The notes under the pieces are model-generated. The model was not told where the DNA came from. It made no database searches and saw only the letters and a list, made by a program, of their open reading frames with translations. A program made the translations under genes and the position numbers. Positions 8,706 through 16,896 of a DNA stretch of 17,532 nucleotides are shown here, one piece after another (the first letter of the stretch is position 1; each line of letters starts with the position of its first letter). The DNA is from Cycloclasticus sp. (GTDB taxonomy: Bacteria > Pseudomonadota > Gammaproteobacteria > Methylococcales > Cycloclasticaceae): assembly GCA_019090295.1 (NCBI GenBank), contig JAHRWG010000083.1, positions 1-17,532 of the forward strand. Direction: 5' to 3'.

Positions 8706-9800
8706 ATGGACTATTTACGGTATTACCTTGGCACATTTATCATGTCTATTGGCATCATTGGCTTCTACATGGGCGGCCCATGGGTTTGGGTAGGAGCCAG
8801 TACATTTATTCCTCTTATTTTGATTGATATTTTTTCAAAAAAAGACCTTCGTGTGCGTCATATATCAACACCATGGCTCGCTGACTTACCGCTCCACCTA
8901 CACTTTTTTTTCATGGTTATTTTGTATGCCGCACTTTTTTACTGGATCAAGACTGAACAGGGTATTGAACAAACCATTCCTTTTAGCTACCTTTTAGGCG
9001 CAACTATATCGATCGCTTTATTTAATGTTGCCCCTACCGCTGGCATTGGCCATGAGCTACTGCATAGGCGCAACCCCATTTCACGGTTTCTTGGTATGCT
9101 AATTGGAACATTTGTCGGCGACCCAACGCGTGATATTGCTCATGCTCATACCCATCATTTGCACTTAGGAACCGTTAACGATTCTGATACTTGTGCCCGT
9201 GGCAAAACAATTTACACGTTTGCCTTTACCGCAACTTGGGGCAGTTTAAAAGATTTTTACCTGATGGAAAAAGCACGCTGTGCTAGAGCAGGCGAGTCAT
9301 TCTTTTCACCTAATGGCCGCTTATTTAAAGCATTACTTCAAGTCGGCGGCTTACTACTTATTAGCTTCTTAATTGCTGGTATTTATGGCTGCCTTGTTGT
9401 TTTAAGCAGTATTATTTTAGCTAAGCTGTTCATAGAAATGCTTAATTACTTTCAACACTATGGCATTGTTAGACTAGAGGGAACTCCAAATCAAAGTCAC
9501 CATTTATGGAATCATCTGTCGCCTGTTTCTAGGCTCATTGCGTTTGAAATAACGAACCATAATGACCATCATAGGGACTCATACATTCCTTATTACGCAC
9601 TCAAACCTCATTTAACCGGCCCTCAAATGCCCAGTATTTTTTTATGCTTTTTAAGTGGACTAATTCCACCTTTGTGGTTTAAATATATCGCAAAGCCTAA
9701 ACTTAAAGATTGGGACCTGAACTATGCAACGGCTGAAGAAAGAGAACTCGCCCGAGCAGCAAATAAAAAAGCCGGCTGGCCTGATTGGTTAGCAGATTAA
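8706..9800 (+). CDS. xylM: XylM-like membrane di-iron hydroxylase (xylene/alkyl-aromatic monooxygenase, hydroxylase component)
   Basis: The protein is an integral-membrane non-haem di-iron monooxygenase of the AlkB/XylM group that inserts oxygen into a methyl or alkyl group to give an alcohol. The 364 residues have hydrophobic segments at about 8-42, 62-81, 93-111, 211-245 and 308-328. All histidine clusters are present: HELLH (H116, H120), H146/H150/H151, NYFQHYG (H251) and NHNDHH (H285, H288, H289). From memory, the N-terminus MDYLRYYL and the C-terminal KLKDWD...ERELA.AANKKAGWP run closely parallel to TOL-plasmid XylM (369 aa), and NYFQHYG replaces the NYxEHYG of AlkB. The ATG has AAGAGGA 5 nt upstream. 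The substrate (xylenes, toluene, cymene, methyl-naphthalene or alkane) cannot be read from sequence. The next gene supplies electrons. Confidence 0.93.
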   Translation: MDYLRYYLGTFIMSIGIIGFYMGGPWVWVGASTFIPLILIDIFSKKDLRVRHISTPWLADLPLHLHFFFMVILYAALFYWIKTEQGIEQTIPFSYLLGATISIALFNVAPTAGIGHELLHRRNPISRFLGMLIGTFVGDPTRDIAHAHTHHLHLGTVNDSDTCARGKTIYTFAFTATWGSLKDFYLMEKARCARAGESFFSPNGRLFKALLQVGGLLLISFLIAGIYGCLVVLSSIILAKLFIEMLNYFQHYGIVRLEGTPNQSHHLWNHLSPVSRLIAFEITNHNDHHRDSYIPYYALKPHLTGPQMPSIFLCFLSGLIPPLWFKYIAKPKLKDWDLNYATAEERELARAANKKAGWPDWLAD

Positions 9801-9828
9801 GGGCTCTAAACCCTAATAATTTAAATTA
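9800..9828. repeat. Small inverted repeats between xylM and xylA
   Basis: The 37-bp spacer contains a weak stem AGGG/CCCT (9800-9803 and 9811-9814, 7-nt loop) and a 12-bp perfect palindrome TAATTTAAATTA (9817-9828). The stem is too short and lacks a T-run, so it is not a convincing terminator. It could influence the xylA to xylM expression ratio or be chance in AT-rich sequence. Confidence 0.3.
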
Positions 9829-9837
9829 AAATTACTT

Positions 9838-10905
9838 ATGAAACGTATCCTCAACCTTTTTAAGTCACAAAAAACACCGTTAACGGTTAGTCTAAAACCG
9901 GGCGATAGTTCCTTTGACGTCCCTAAAAGTACAACGCTACTCCAAGCGGCCATCAATAACGACATTAAAATTCCTTACCACTGTACTGTTGGTACCTGTG
10001 GGAATTGTCGCTGCAAATTAGTGGATGGTGAGATACGCCCTATTATGGATTTTTCCTACACTTTATCTAAAGCGGAGTTAGATGATGGTTATATTCTTGC
10101 TTGTCAAAGCTTTTTAAAAACAGATATCACCCTCGAACTTGAAGTGGATGAAAACCAACCCAGCCAGCCATTAGAAAGCTACACAGGCGTTATAAAAAGC
10201 ACGCACATGCTTACCCATGACATTATGAGCGTATCGGTTGAGTTAGACAGGCCGATACAATTCAGCGCTGGCCAATTTGCTGACATTGGATTGGAAGGGT
10301 TTTCTCGACACAGGAGTTATTCATTTGCCTGTGCCCCAGAAGATACGGGCCAAAAAACGGTTGATTTTCATGTTAGGAAAGTGCCAGGGGGAAGTTATAC
10401 CGAGTGGCTGTTTGAACAAGATCGTAAAAATGAAACCTTCGAATTACACGGCCCTAGCGGTTCATTCTGGTTAAGAAGCGCAGATGCACCCATTCTTGCT
10501 ATTGCTGGAGGCAGCGGTATGGCGCCCTTAAAGTCACTTTTAGATGATGCTTTAAATAAAGGTGTTAATCGGCCTGTTAGTTATATCTTTGGCGCTCGCT
10601 CACAGCAGGACCTTTATTGCCTTGACGAAATGCATGCCCTAGCTGAGAAATGGCCCAACAACTTTAAGTTTATACCTGTTTTATCAGAGGAGCCGGCTGA
10701 TTCTAATTGGACAGGAAAACGGGGGTTTGTCACTGATTATATCGATGATAATGTTCTGGGCTTCCCCGTCAGTGAGAGCCATGCTTACTTATGCGGGCCT
10801 CCACCTATGATTGATGCCGTTCTATTGAAACTGGATACCGCTAGCGTGAGCTTGGATAACATTCACTACGATAAGTTTCTAGATTCTAGGCAGCTTGAGA
10901 ACTAA
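9838..10905 (+). CDS. xylA: XylA-like electron-transfer component: [2Fe-2S] ferredoxin fused to FAD/NADH reductase
   Basis: The protein passes electrons from NADH through FAD and a plant-type [2Fe-2S] cluster to the XylM hydroxylase. Of 355 aa, residues about 14-102 form the ferredoxin domain, with cluster ligands C49, C54, C57 and C89 (C-X4-C-X2-C-X31-C). An FNR-like FAD domain follows with RSYS at 159-162. The NAD domain has GGSGMAP (224-230) and the C-terminal CGPPPM (319-324). Domain order and length match TOL XylA (about 350 aa). No clear Shine-Dalgarno precedes the ATG, and the short N-terminal MKRILNLF segment resembles XylA, so the start is kept on family grounds. The 3' end overlaps the convergent lnt gene by 20 bp. 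The symbol xylA here means the monooxygenase reductase, not xylose isomerase. Confidence 0.93.
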   Translation: MKRILNLFKSQKTPLTVSLKPGDSSFDVPKSTTLLQAAINNDIKIPYHCTVGTCGNCRCKLVDGEIRPIMDFSYTLSKAELDDGYILACQSFLKTDITLELEVDENQPSQPLESYTGVIKSTHMLTHDIMSVSVELDRPIQFSAGQFADIGLEGFSRHRSYSFACAPEDTGQKTVDFHVRKVPGGSYTEWLFEQDRKNETFELHGPSGSFWLRSADAPILAIAGGSGMAPLKSLLDDALNKGVNRPVSYIFGARSQQDLYCLDEMHALAEKWPNNFKFIPVLSEEPADSNWTGKRGFVTDYIDDNVLGFPVSESHAYLCGPPPMIDAVLLKLDTASVSLDNIHYDKFLDSRQLEN

Positions 10906-12406
10906 TTGACCGTTTATCTCTATTGATAAAACTCAGGACTAGCATTAGGCCCGTAAATAACCAAATAACCCACCAGCCCCCTTGCACAAAAGGGGTGCTC
11001 CCTTTCAATGGCACAATAGAGCCCGTCAAATAGCTGCGTTGAAACATTGGTAATTGGCTGATCAACCGGCCTGTCGGGCCAACAATGGCCGTTAAGCCTG
11101 TATTAGTTGCTCTCAGTAAATAGCGGCCACTTTCTAAGGCGCGCATCCGTGCCATTTGTAAATGCTGAGCCGGCGCTATCGTTCTGCCAAACCAAGTATC
11201 GTTGCTAATATTGACTAGATAGGCTGCCTTTGGCAATCCGTCTAGAGATGACTGCTGAAAAACATCCTCATAACAAATGGATGATGCGAAAGAATGCCCC
11301 GCAGCACTTAATAAGGGTTGGTCATCTAGGCCACTGGAAAAATCAGAAAATGGAATACTTAGAAACTTCAAAATAAATGTTGAAAGCGGTTTCAGTGGCA
11401 TGTATTCACCAAGCGGTACTAAGTGACGCTTAAAGTAAAACTCACCCTCGTTCCTGATGCTGTGTAGCGCATTAAAGTACTCGTTATTCTCTTGGTGTTT
11501 AACAGGTAAGCCAACAATAATGTCTGCGCCTTGCTGTTGATGAATGTCTGCGCGGAGTGAGTTAAGAAGCGTACTGTTTACTTCATGATAGAAAGCAGGT
11601 ATGGCTGTTTCAGGCCAGATAATTAAATCAGCATCCCGCTGCTGTTTCGTCATACCCCAGTAGGCATCGATACTTGCCTGTCGATAAGAGCGCTGCCATT
11701 TTATAGCTTGTGGGATATTGCCTTGTAACAGAGCAACATTTATCGGCTTACCAGCCGGCTCCCCCCATTGTTGGCTTTTTAGTGGCCAGACTCCTAGATA
11801 ACCAATAATAACAAAACTCACCAGCCAAATAGTTTGCTTAGTCGGCATTCGGCTTAGTAATAGTGCGAACGCGCCTGTCATACTGACAACAAACCATGAC
11901 AAGCCAAACACACCCACCACGGCACCCAAGCCCGATGCCCACGCATCAATTTGACTGTAGCCCAGTAAAAGCCAAGGGAAGCCTGTCAATAACACACTCC
12001 GTAGGCACTCTAAGCCGACCCATAAACTGGGAAAGGCCAACAGATAACGAATAATAGGTTTTTGTTTAAAGAAACGTGTTAACAGGTAAGCAAAGGCCGC
12101 CATGTAAAGTGCTAATAGTGCCACCATTCCAGCCATGATGCCAATGGCCAGCCAGAGCGGCGCACCACCAAAATGATGAATACTAAAATAAACCCAGTAC
12201 ACACCATGCCCAAAAAAGCCAAGACCATAGAGGTAGCCCACTAAGGATGCTTTTAGCCCCGTTGACCGCCTTAATAAGTAAAGAAGCAATAAGGGTGAGA
12301 TGAATGCCATCAATGGGTAGCCATAGGGCTCAAAAGCCAGTGGTAATAATCCACCTGCCGCCAATGCAGCCATTAGTAAGCACACATTAGGTAGTCGTAC
12401 ATGCAT
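10886..12406 (-). CDS. lnt: Apolipoprotein N-acyltransferase Lnt
   Basis: Lnt adds the third acyl chain to the N-terminal cysteine of lipoproteins in the inner membrane, the last step before Lol sorting. The 506-aa protein has an N-terminal multi-spanning region (about 7-210), a periplasmic carbon-nitrogen-hydrolase domain (about 222-460) and a final membrane helix (about 474-493). The catalytic triad is intact: E266 in WPETAIP, K326 in FKRHLVPLGEY and C378 in SICYEDVF. ATG at 12406, with AGGGG about 10 nt upstream; the gap after corC is only 14 bp. It is the last gene of the miaB-ybeZ-ybeY-corC-lnt run and converges on xylA with overlapping 3' ends. The OmpA-type lipoprotein and LptE in this window are natural substrates. 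Confidence 0.97.
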   Translation of the reverse strand: MHVRLPNVCLLMAALAAGGLLPLAFEPYGYPLMAFISPLLLLYLLRRSTGLKASLVGYLYGLGFFGHGVYWVYFSIHHFGGAPLWLAIGIMAGMVALLALYMAAFAYLLTRFFKQKPIIRYLLAFPSLWVGLECLRSVLLTGFPWLLLGYSQIDAWASGLGAVVGVFGLSWFVVSMTGAFALLLSRMPTKQTIWLVSFVIIGYLGVWPLKSQQWGEPAGKPINVALLQGNIPQAIKWQRSYRQASIDAYWGMTKQQRDADLIIWPETAIPAFYHEVNSTLLNSLRADIHQQQGADIIVGLPVKHQENNEYFNALHSIRNEGEFYFKRHLVPLGEYMPLKPLSTFILKFLSIPFSDFSSGLDDQPLLSAAGHSFASSICYEDVFQQSSLDGLPKAAYLVNISNDTWFGRTIAPAQHLQMARMRALESGRYLLRATNTGLTAIVGPTGRLISQLPMFQRSYLTGSIVPLKGSTPFVQGGWWVIWLFTGLMLVLSFINRDKRSISSQAA

Positions 12407-12420
12407 ATCGTTCCCCTACC

Positions 12421-13272
12421 TTAATCGCTAGGGTCTATATCTATCATCATTCTGAGCAAATGCACTCGCCGCTTATCTGCTCGCAGCACCTCAAAAAGAA
12501 ATTGATCTATGCGTGTTGTCTCACCGTGTTCTGGCACATGCCCAAAACTTTTAACCACCATCCCACCGACCGTATCGACCTCATCATCTGGGTAGGCTGT
12601 ACCAAAGCGATCATTAAAGTCTTCAATATCTGTTAGCGCTTTAATATTGTATTCATGCTCAGAGCGCTGAAGGATAAAAGCCTCTTCTTCAAAATCATGC
12701 TCATCCTCGATTTCACCTACAATTTGCTCAAGCACGTCTTCAATGGTAATCAAACCAGCTACCGAGCCATACTCATCCACAACAACAGCCATGTGGTGCC
12801 GGTTAATACGAAACTCATGCAACATAACATTTAAGCGCTTACTTTCGGGTACAAAAATAGCAGGGCGCATAACATCTCGAACATCAAATTTTTCAGCCCC
12901 CTTTGCGATGGCATAAGTCAATAAGTCTTTGGCAAGAAGGATACCGACAACTTGAGAAGTTTCTTCATCTTGCACGGGAAAACGTGAATGAGCCGAGTTA
13001 GTAACTAAGGGGTAAATCTCCTTTAAACTGGCTTCTCTTGGAATAAAAACTATCGTTGAGCGCGGAATCATAATATCTCGCACTTGCAACTCAGATACTT
13101 GCAGAACCCCTTCGATCATGGCCAGCGCATCCGGCCCTAGCAAGTCTCTTTTTTCAGCATCTCGCATTAAGTGAACTAAGTCTTCTCTATCTTTGGGCTC
13201 ACCCATCAAGGCTTGTCCTAAGCGTTCAATCCATGTTCGCTGCTCTGTTTTTTCTATCTCTTCTTGGTTCAT
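12421..13272 (-). CDS. corC: CorC/YbeX CBS-domain protein
   Basis: This 283-aa soluble protein has a pair of CBS domains (about 67-185, with RDIMIPR at 65-71 and VVDEYGSVAGLITIEDVLEQIVGEIEDE at 164-191) and a C-terminal CorC/HlyC transporter-associated domain (about 200-280, including VDTVGGMVV). CorC was linked to magnesium/cobalt efflux in Salmonella; as YbeX it has also been tied to ribosome metabolism, consistent with its YbeY/YbeZ neighbours. No membrane segment is present, unlike the longer HlyC/CorC family members. The ATG at 13272 lies one base after the ybeY stop and has no ribosome-binding site of its own, so translational coupling is likely. Confidence 0.95.
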   Translation of the reverse strand: MNQEEIEKTEQRTWIERLGQALMGEPKDREDLVHLMRDAEKRDLLGPDALAMIEGVLQVSELQVRDIMIPRSTIVFIPREASLKEIYPLVTNSAHSRFPVQDEETSQVVGILLAKDLLTYAIAKGAEKFDVRDVMRPAIFVPESKRLNVMLHEFRINRHHMAVVVDEYGSVAGLITIEDVLEQIVGEIEDEHDFEEEAFILQRSEHEYNIKALTDIEDFNDRFGTAYPDDEVDTVGGMVVKSFGHVPEHGETTRIDQFLFEVLRADKRRVHLLRMMIDIDPSD

Positions 13273-13273
13273 T

Positions 13274-13738
13274 TTAATAACTAATGTCGTAGGGGTTAGG
13301 GATATTGATACGGGCTAATAAATCAGTTTCTAAACGCTCCATCACACGTGCTTGATCTGGCTCAATATGGTCATATCCTTGCAAGTGTAAGCAACCATGA
13401 ATAACCATATGTGCCCAATGATCAAAGATCGGTTTAGTTTGTTCTATCGCCTCATTTAAAACAACCGGTGCACAAATCACTAGATCACCTAAAAAGTCGT
13501 TTTCAGCCGCCTCCTCTGGTAATCCTTCTGGCACATCAAACGTAAAACTTAGCACATTGGTCGGCCCAGCTTTCTGCCGGTAAGATTGATTCAGTTCTGC
13601 AGACTCGTCCTCATCGACGATTCTTATCAATACATCAGATCTCTTTTTATCGCCCGTTGCTAGAGCTACCCACGAGACAAGTAAATCATCACTCGGTAAC
13701 TCAACAACATCACTGGCAAACTGTATCTCAAGCGCCAT
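13274..13738 (-). CDS. ybeY: Endoribonuclease YbeY
   Basis: YbeY is a metal-dependent RNase involved in 16S rRNA 3'-end maturation and 70S ribosome quality control. The 154-aa protein has the zinc-binding motif HGCLHLQGYDH with ligands H114, H118 and H124, and the conserved TNVLSFTFD and LGDLVIC segments (60-68 and 83-89). The ATG at 13738 is 2 bp past the ybeZ stop, with only a weak ribosome-binding site, so coupling is likely. The ybeZ-ybeY-corC-lnt order is a hallmark of gammaproteobacteria. Confidence 0.96.
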   Translation of the reverse strand: MALEIQFASDVVELPSDDLLVSWVALATGDKKRSDVLIRIVDEDESAELNQSYRQKAGPTNVLSFTFDVPEGLPEEAAENDFLGDLVICAPVVLNEAIEQTKPIFDHWAHMVIHGCLHLQGYDHIEPDQARVMERLETDLLARINIPNPYDISY

Positions 13739-13740
13739 AT

Positions 13741-14697
13741 CTAACTGTACTGCTCATAGGCAGAAACAATCTTTTGTACAATCGGATGACGCACCACATC
13801 CGTACTGTTAAAAGCAGTAAAACTAATGCCCTCTACATCGTCTAGAATATTAATCACCTGCTTCAGTCCAGATTCAGTATGTCTGGGCAGGTCGATCTGT
13901 GTAATATCACCGGTTACCACCACTGTCGATCCATACCCTATTCGCGTTAAGAACATTTTAATCTGCTCTGGAGTGGTGTTTTGAGCCTCATCTAAAATAA
14001 TAAATGCCTCACTGAGTGTTCGCCCCCGCATAAATGCCAACGGTGCAATTTCAATCACTTTTTTCTCTATCAACCGTTCAACGCGCTCAACACCTAGCAT
14101 TTCATACAGTGCATCGTAAAGCGGCCTTAAATATGGGTTTACCTTCTCACTTAAGTCCCCAGGTAAAAACCCCAGCCGCTCTCCTGCCTCGACGGCTGGA
14201 CGCGCCAAAATAATTCGCGCTACCTTTTCAGACTCCAATGCCTCAACTGCGCAAGCAACGGCCAGGTATGTTTTCCCTGTTCCTGCTGGGCCAACGCCAA
14301 AAACAATATCATTATTAGAAATACTCTTCACATAAGACTGTTGGTTATTGCCACGTGTTTTAATGATTTTTTTACGTGCTCTAATAACAATAGGGTCCAG
14401 CGGCTGGCTTGTCATTGGTTGCTCCATTTGCAATGTTTGCAGTTGCAAATGAACCTGTGAAGACACAAGGGTGTTTTGCTCCGTTTCAAGGTATAACGAT
14501 TGCAACGTATTAATTGCGTTCGCTACTTGCTCCTGTTCACCGCTAATACTAAAGTGGTTCCCTCTATTTTTAATACTCACATTAAGTCGCTCTTCTAGCA
14601 GCATTAAGTGTTCATTATGTGGTCCACATACATTAGCTAAACGCTTATTATTAGCAGGTTCTAAGTTAATATCTTTTTCTATCACGCCGTTACTCAC
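13741..14697 (-). CDS. ybeZ: PhoH-like ATPase YbeZ
   Basis: YbeZ is a PhoH-family P-loop NTPase thought to act with YbeY in RNA and ribosome metabolism. The 318-aa protein has an N-terminal KH-like segment (about 20-70), Walker A GPAGTGKT (136-143), Walker B AFIILDEAQN (231-240) and the following TTPEQIKMFLTRIGYGSTVVVTGD typical of PhoH. The start is GTG at 14697, 3 bp after the miaB stop, with AGAAG 7 nt upstream; no ATG fits the conserved N-terminus. It is the second gene of the miaB-lnt run. Confidence 0.95.
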   Translation of the reverse strand: MSNGVIEKDINLEPANNKRLANVCGPHNEHLMLLEERLNVSIKNRGNHFSISGEQEQVANAINTLQSLYLETEQNTLVSSQVHLQLQTLQMEQPMTSQPLDPIVIRARKKIIKTRGNNQQSYVKSISNNDIVFGVGPAGTGKTYLAVACAVEALESEKVARIILARPAVEAGERLGFLPGDLSEKVNPYLRPLYDALYEMLGVERVERLIEKKVIEIAPLAFMRGRTLSEAFIILDEAQNTTPEQIKMFLTRIGYGSTVVVTGDITQIDLPRHTESGLKQVINILDDVEGISFTAFNSTDVVRHPIVQKIVSAYEQYS

Positions 14698-14700
14698 CTT

Positions 14701-16038
14701 TTATTCTTCTCCTCTTTTAACCATCCGCCCTCGCAATGAATTCCGTAAGGCTTCGGTAATTAGAACATCTACAAACTGGCCACCTAAACGGCTTGGTCCA
14801 GCAAAGTTAACGACGCGGTTATTTTCTGTTCTTCCAGTTATTTGTAAGGAGTTCTTTTTTGATTCACCCTCAACCAGAACACGCTGAACAGTCCCAACCA
14901 TTAACTCTGATAGGTCTTCGGTTTGCTTGTTCACCAACGCTTGCAAGCGTTCAAGGCGTTGTTTTTTAACCGCTATATCAACATCATCACTCATATCGGC
15001 CGCTGGCGTGCCTGGCCTTGCACTAAAAATAAAACTAAATGAATGGTCAAACCCTACCTGCTCTATTAACTGCATTGTTTGCTCAAATTCATCGTCTGTT
15101 TCTTGTGGGAAGCCAATGATAAAGTCTGATGAAAAACTCATGTTGGGCCTAATCTTTTTAAGCCGCGCCAGCTTATCTGTATATTCAGCTATTTCATGCC
15201 CTCGTTTCATTCGTGCCAATACGGTATTACTGCCACTTTGTACCGGTAAATGCAGGTGATCAACCAGTTCGGGGATATCTTCGTAGGCTTGTATAAGGCT
15301 CTCTGAAAATTCTTTCGGATGTGAGGTGGTGTAACGAATTCGGTCGATACCCTCTATTGCTGCCACATAATGTAGCAGCAAGGCAAAATCAGCCGTATCA
15401 CCATCTACCATATCGCCAGCATAGGCATTAACATTTTGGCCCAGCAGATTAACTTCCCTAACCCCTTGCGATGCTAAACTCGATATTTCAGCCAAAACAT
15501 CATCAACCGGTCGGCTCACTTCCTCGCCTCGTGTATAGGGCACCACACAAAAAGTACAATATTTGCTGCAACCTTCCATAACGGATACAAAGGCCTTTGG
15601 GCCTTCAGCACGGGGCTCTGGGAGGTTATCAAATTTCTCAATTTCTGGGAAAGAAATATCCATGACTAATTTCTTTTTAGTCTTCGCCTCATCTAACATC
15701 TTAGGCAGACGATGCAAGGTTTGCGGGCCAAATACAACATCAACATAGGGAGCACGTTGACGAATTACTTTTCCTTCCTGGCTAGCAACACAGCCACCGA
15801 CTGCTATTAACACCTCTTCATTACGCTCTTTGAAGGGTCGCCACCGGCCAAGTTGATGGAAAACCCGCTCTTGTGCCTTTTCACGAATAGAGCAGGTATT
15901 CAGCAATAAAACGTCCGCTTCGGCCTCTATATCGGTTAGCTCCAAATTATGTGAGGCAGCCAATATATCAGCCATTTTCTCAGAATCGTAATCATTCATC
16001 TGACAGCCATACGTTCTTATAAATAGTTTTTTACTCAT
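14701..16038 (-). CDS. miaB: tRNA-2-methylthio-N6-dimethylallyladenosine synthase MiaB
   Basis: MiaB is a radical-SAM enzyme that methylthiolates i6A37 of tRNAs reading UNN codons. From the ATG at 16038 (445 aa) the N-terminal UPF0004 domain carries C12, C49 and C83, which bind the auxiliary [4Fe-4S] cluster. The radical-SAM cluster ligands are C157, C161 and C164 in GCSKYCTFC, the same numbers reported for the E. coli enzyme as I recall. A TRAM domain occupies about 376-443. Two ATGs are adjacent (16041 and 16038); the second is better spaced from AGG and gives [15 protein letters not shown]. It heads the housekeeping run ending in lnt. Confidence 0.97.
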   Translation of the reverse strand: MSKKLFIRTYGCQMNDYDSEKMADILAASHNLELTDIEAEADVLLLNTCSIREKAQERVFHQLGRWRPFKERNEEVLIAVGGCVASQEGKVIRQRAPYVDVVFGPQTLHRLPKMLDEAKTKKKLVMDISFPEIEKFDNLPEPRAEGPKAFVSVMEGCSKYCTFCVVPYTRGEEVSRPVDDVLAEISSLASQGVREVNLLGQNVNAYAGDMVDGDTADFALLLHYVAAIEGIDRIRYTTSHPKEFSESLIQAYEDIPELVDHLHLPVQSGSNTVLARMKRGHEIAEYTDKLARLKKIRPNMSFSSDFIIGFPQETDDEFEQTMQLIEQVGFDHSFSFIFSARPGTPAADMSDDVDIAVKKQRLERLQALVNKQTEDLSELMVGTVQRVLVEGESKKNSLQITGRTENNRVVNFAGPSRLGGQFVDVLITEALRNSLRGRMVKRGEE

Positions 16039-16073
16039 CATTACCTAAATTTTACCCTGTCGTTAGCATTCAA

Positions 16074-16090
16074 TATGTCATATCGACATA
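16074..16090. repeat. Perfect 6-bp inverted repeat upstream of miaB
   Basis: TATGTC (16074-16079) and GACATA (16085-16090) form a perfect inverted repeat around a 5-bp loop, in the 60-bp space between the ABC permease and miaB. There is no T-run for a terminator on either strand. It may be an operator or a weak hairpin. I found no well-spaced sigma70 promoter for miaB here. Confidence 0.3.
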
Positions 16091-16101
16091 CGACCGACTG
16101 G

Positions 16102-16896
16102 CTATTTTTTTACCTTCCACCCACTAGAAGGCTTGTAACCCCAACTAGCTATACTCATAAAAACCATAAAAGAAACTAAGGTATAACTGAAGGCATAAAG
16201 ATTGAATTGACCGTAAAGTGAAAAGCGTATTAACTCAACGGCTTGGGAAAAAGGATTATAGCTGGCTAAGGTGTGAAGTAATAGACTCGACTCCTTAATT
16301 TTCCATAGCGGGTAGAGTGCTGTCGACATAAAAAACATGGGGAAAATAACAAAGTTCATCACCCCAGAAAAATTTTCCAACTGTTTAATAAATGTTGACA
16401 GTAATAACCCTAACGCCCCCAGCATAAGTCCCGTTAACACAAGTGCTGGAAAAACAGTCAAGTAACCCAACCAAGGCGGCTGTATATCATAAAACCAAGC
16501 AACCGTTAAAAATGCATATACTTGTAAGATTGACACACTTGTACTGGCTAGCAATTTAGCCATTAACAGAAACCAACGCGGGAGCGGACTCACTAACAGC
16601 ACCTTCATGCTGCCCATTTCTCGGTCATACACCATTGATAACGAACTTTGCATACCATTAAACAGCTGAATCATTCCAATAAGGCCAACAGCGATATAAA
16701 CCTCATATAAAATATATGTCTCGTAGGGCGGTATAATGGCTAAACCCAATGTTGAACGAAAACCGGCGGCAAAAACAAACAACCATACCAACGGCCGAAC
16801 CAATGCTGCCAAAAAGCGTTCGCGCTGATGAACAAATCGCCAATACTCTCTTTTCATGATGCCGTTAAGCGCTATTAACCCATGTGAAATAGCCAT
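16102..16896 (-). CDS. ABC-2 type transporter permease, PedC-like (PQQ-dependent alcohol oxidation-associated)
   Basis: This 264-aa inner-membrane permease has about six transmembrane segments (roughly 30-47, 66-84, 115-135, 143-167, 178-198 and 232-252). The segment LFNGMQSSLSMVYDREMGSMKVLLVSPLPRWFL (about 78-110) is the ABC-2 coupling region. This segment, the N-terminal EYWRFVHQRERFLAALVRPLVWLFVFAAGFR, and the QLENFSGVMNFVIFPMFF stretch resemble, from memory, the permease family found with PQQ-dependent alcohol dehydrogenases (PedC, TIGR03861). The cargo of that family is not established. Its ATG directly follows the stop of the ATPase gene, so the two are coupled. It lies 60 bp before miaB. 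A generic drug or polysaccharide ABC-2 exporter is the alternative. Confidence 0.8.
   Translation of the reverse strand: MAISHGLIALNGIMKREYWRFVHQRERFLAALVRPLVWLFVFAAGFRSTLGLAIIPPYETYILYEVYIAVGLIGMIQLFNGMQSSLSMVYDREMGSMKVLLVSPLPRWFLLMAKLLASTSVSILQVYAFLTVAWFYDIQPPWLGYLTVFPALVLTGLMLGALGLLLSTFIKQLENFSGVMNFVIFPMFFMSTALYPLWKIKESSLLLHTLASYNPFSQAVELIRFSLYGQFNLYAFSYTLVSFMVFMSIASWGYKPSSGWKVKK

Noticed and set aside
9800..9814. Terminator between xylM and xylA
   Set aside because: The stem is only four base pairs and no T-run follows; the genes encode partner proteins and are probably co-transcribed.
14471..14887. 138-codon plus-strand open frame across the ybeZ/miaB junction
   Set aside because: It is antisense to two intact conserved genes, with no plausible ribosome-binding site or domain.
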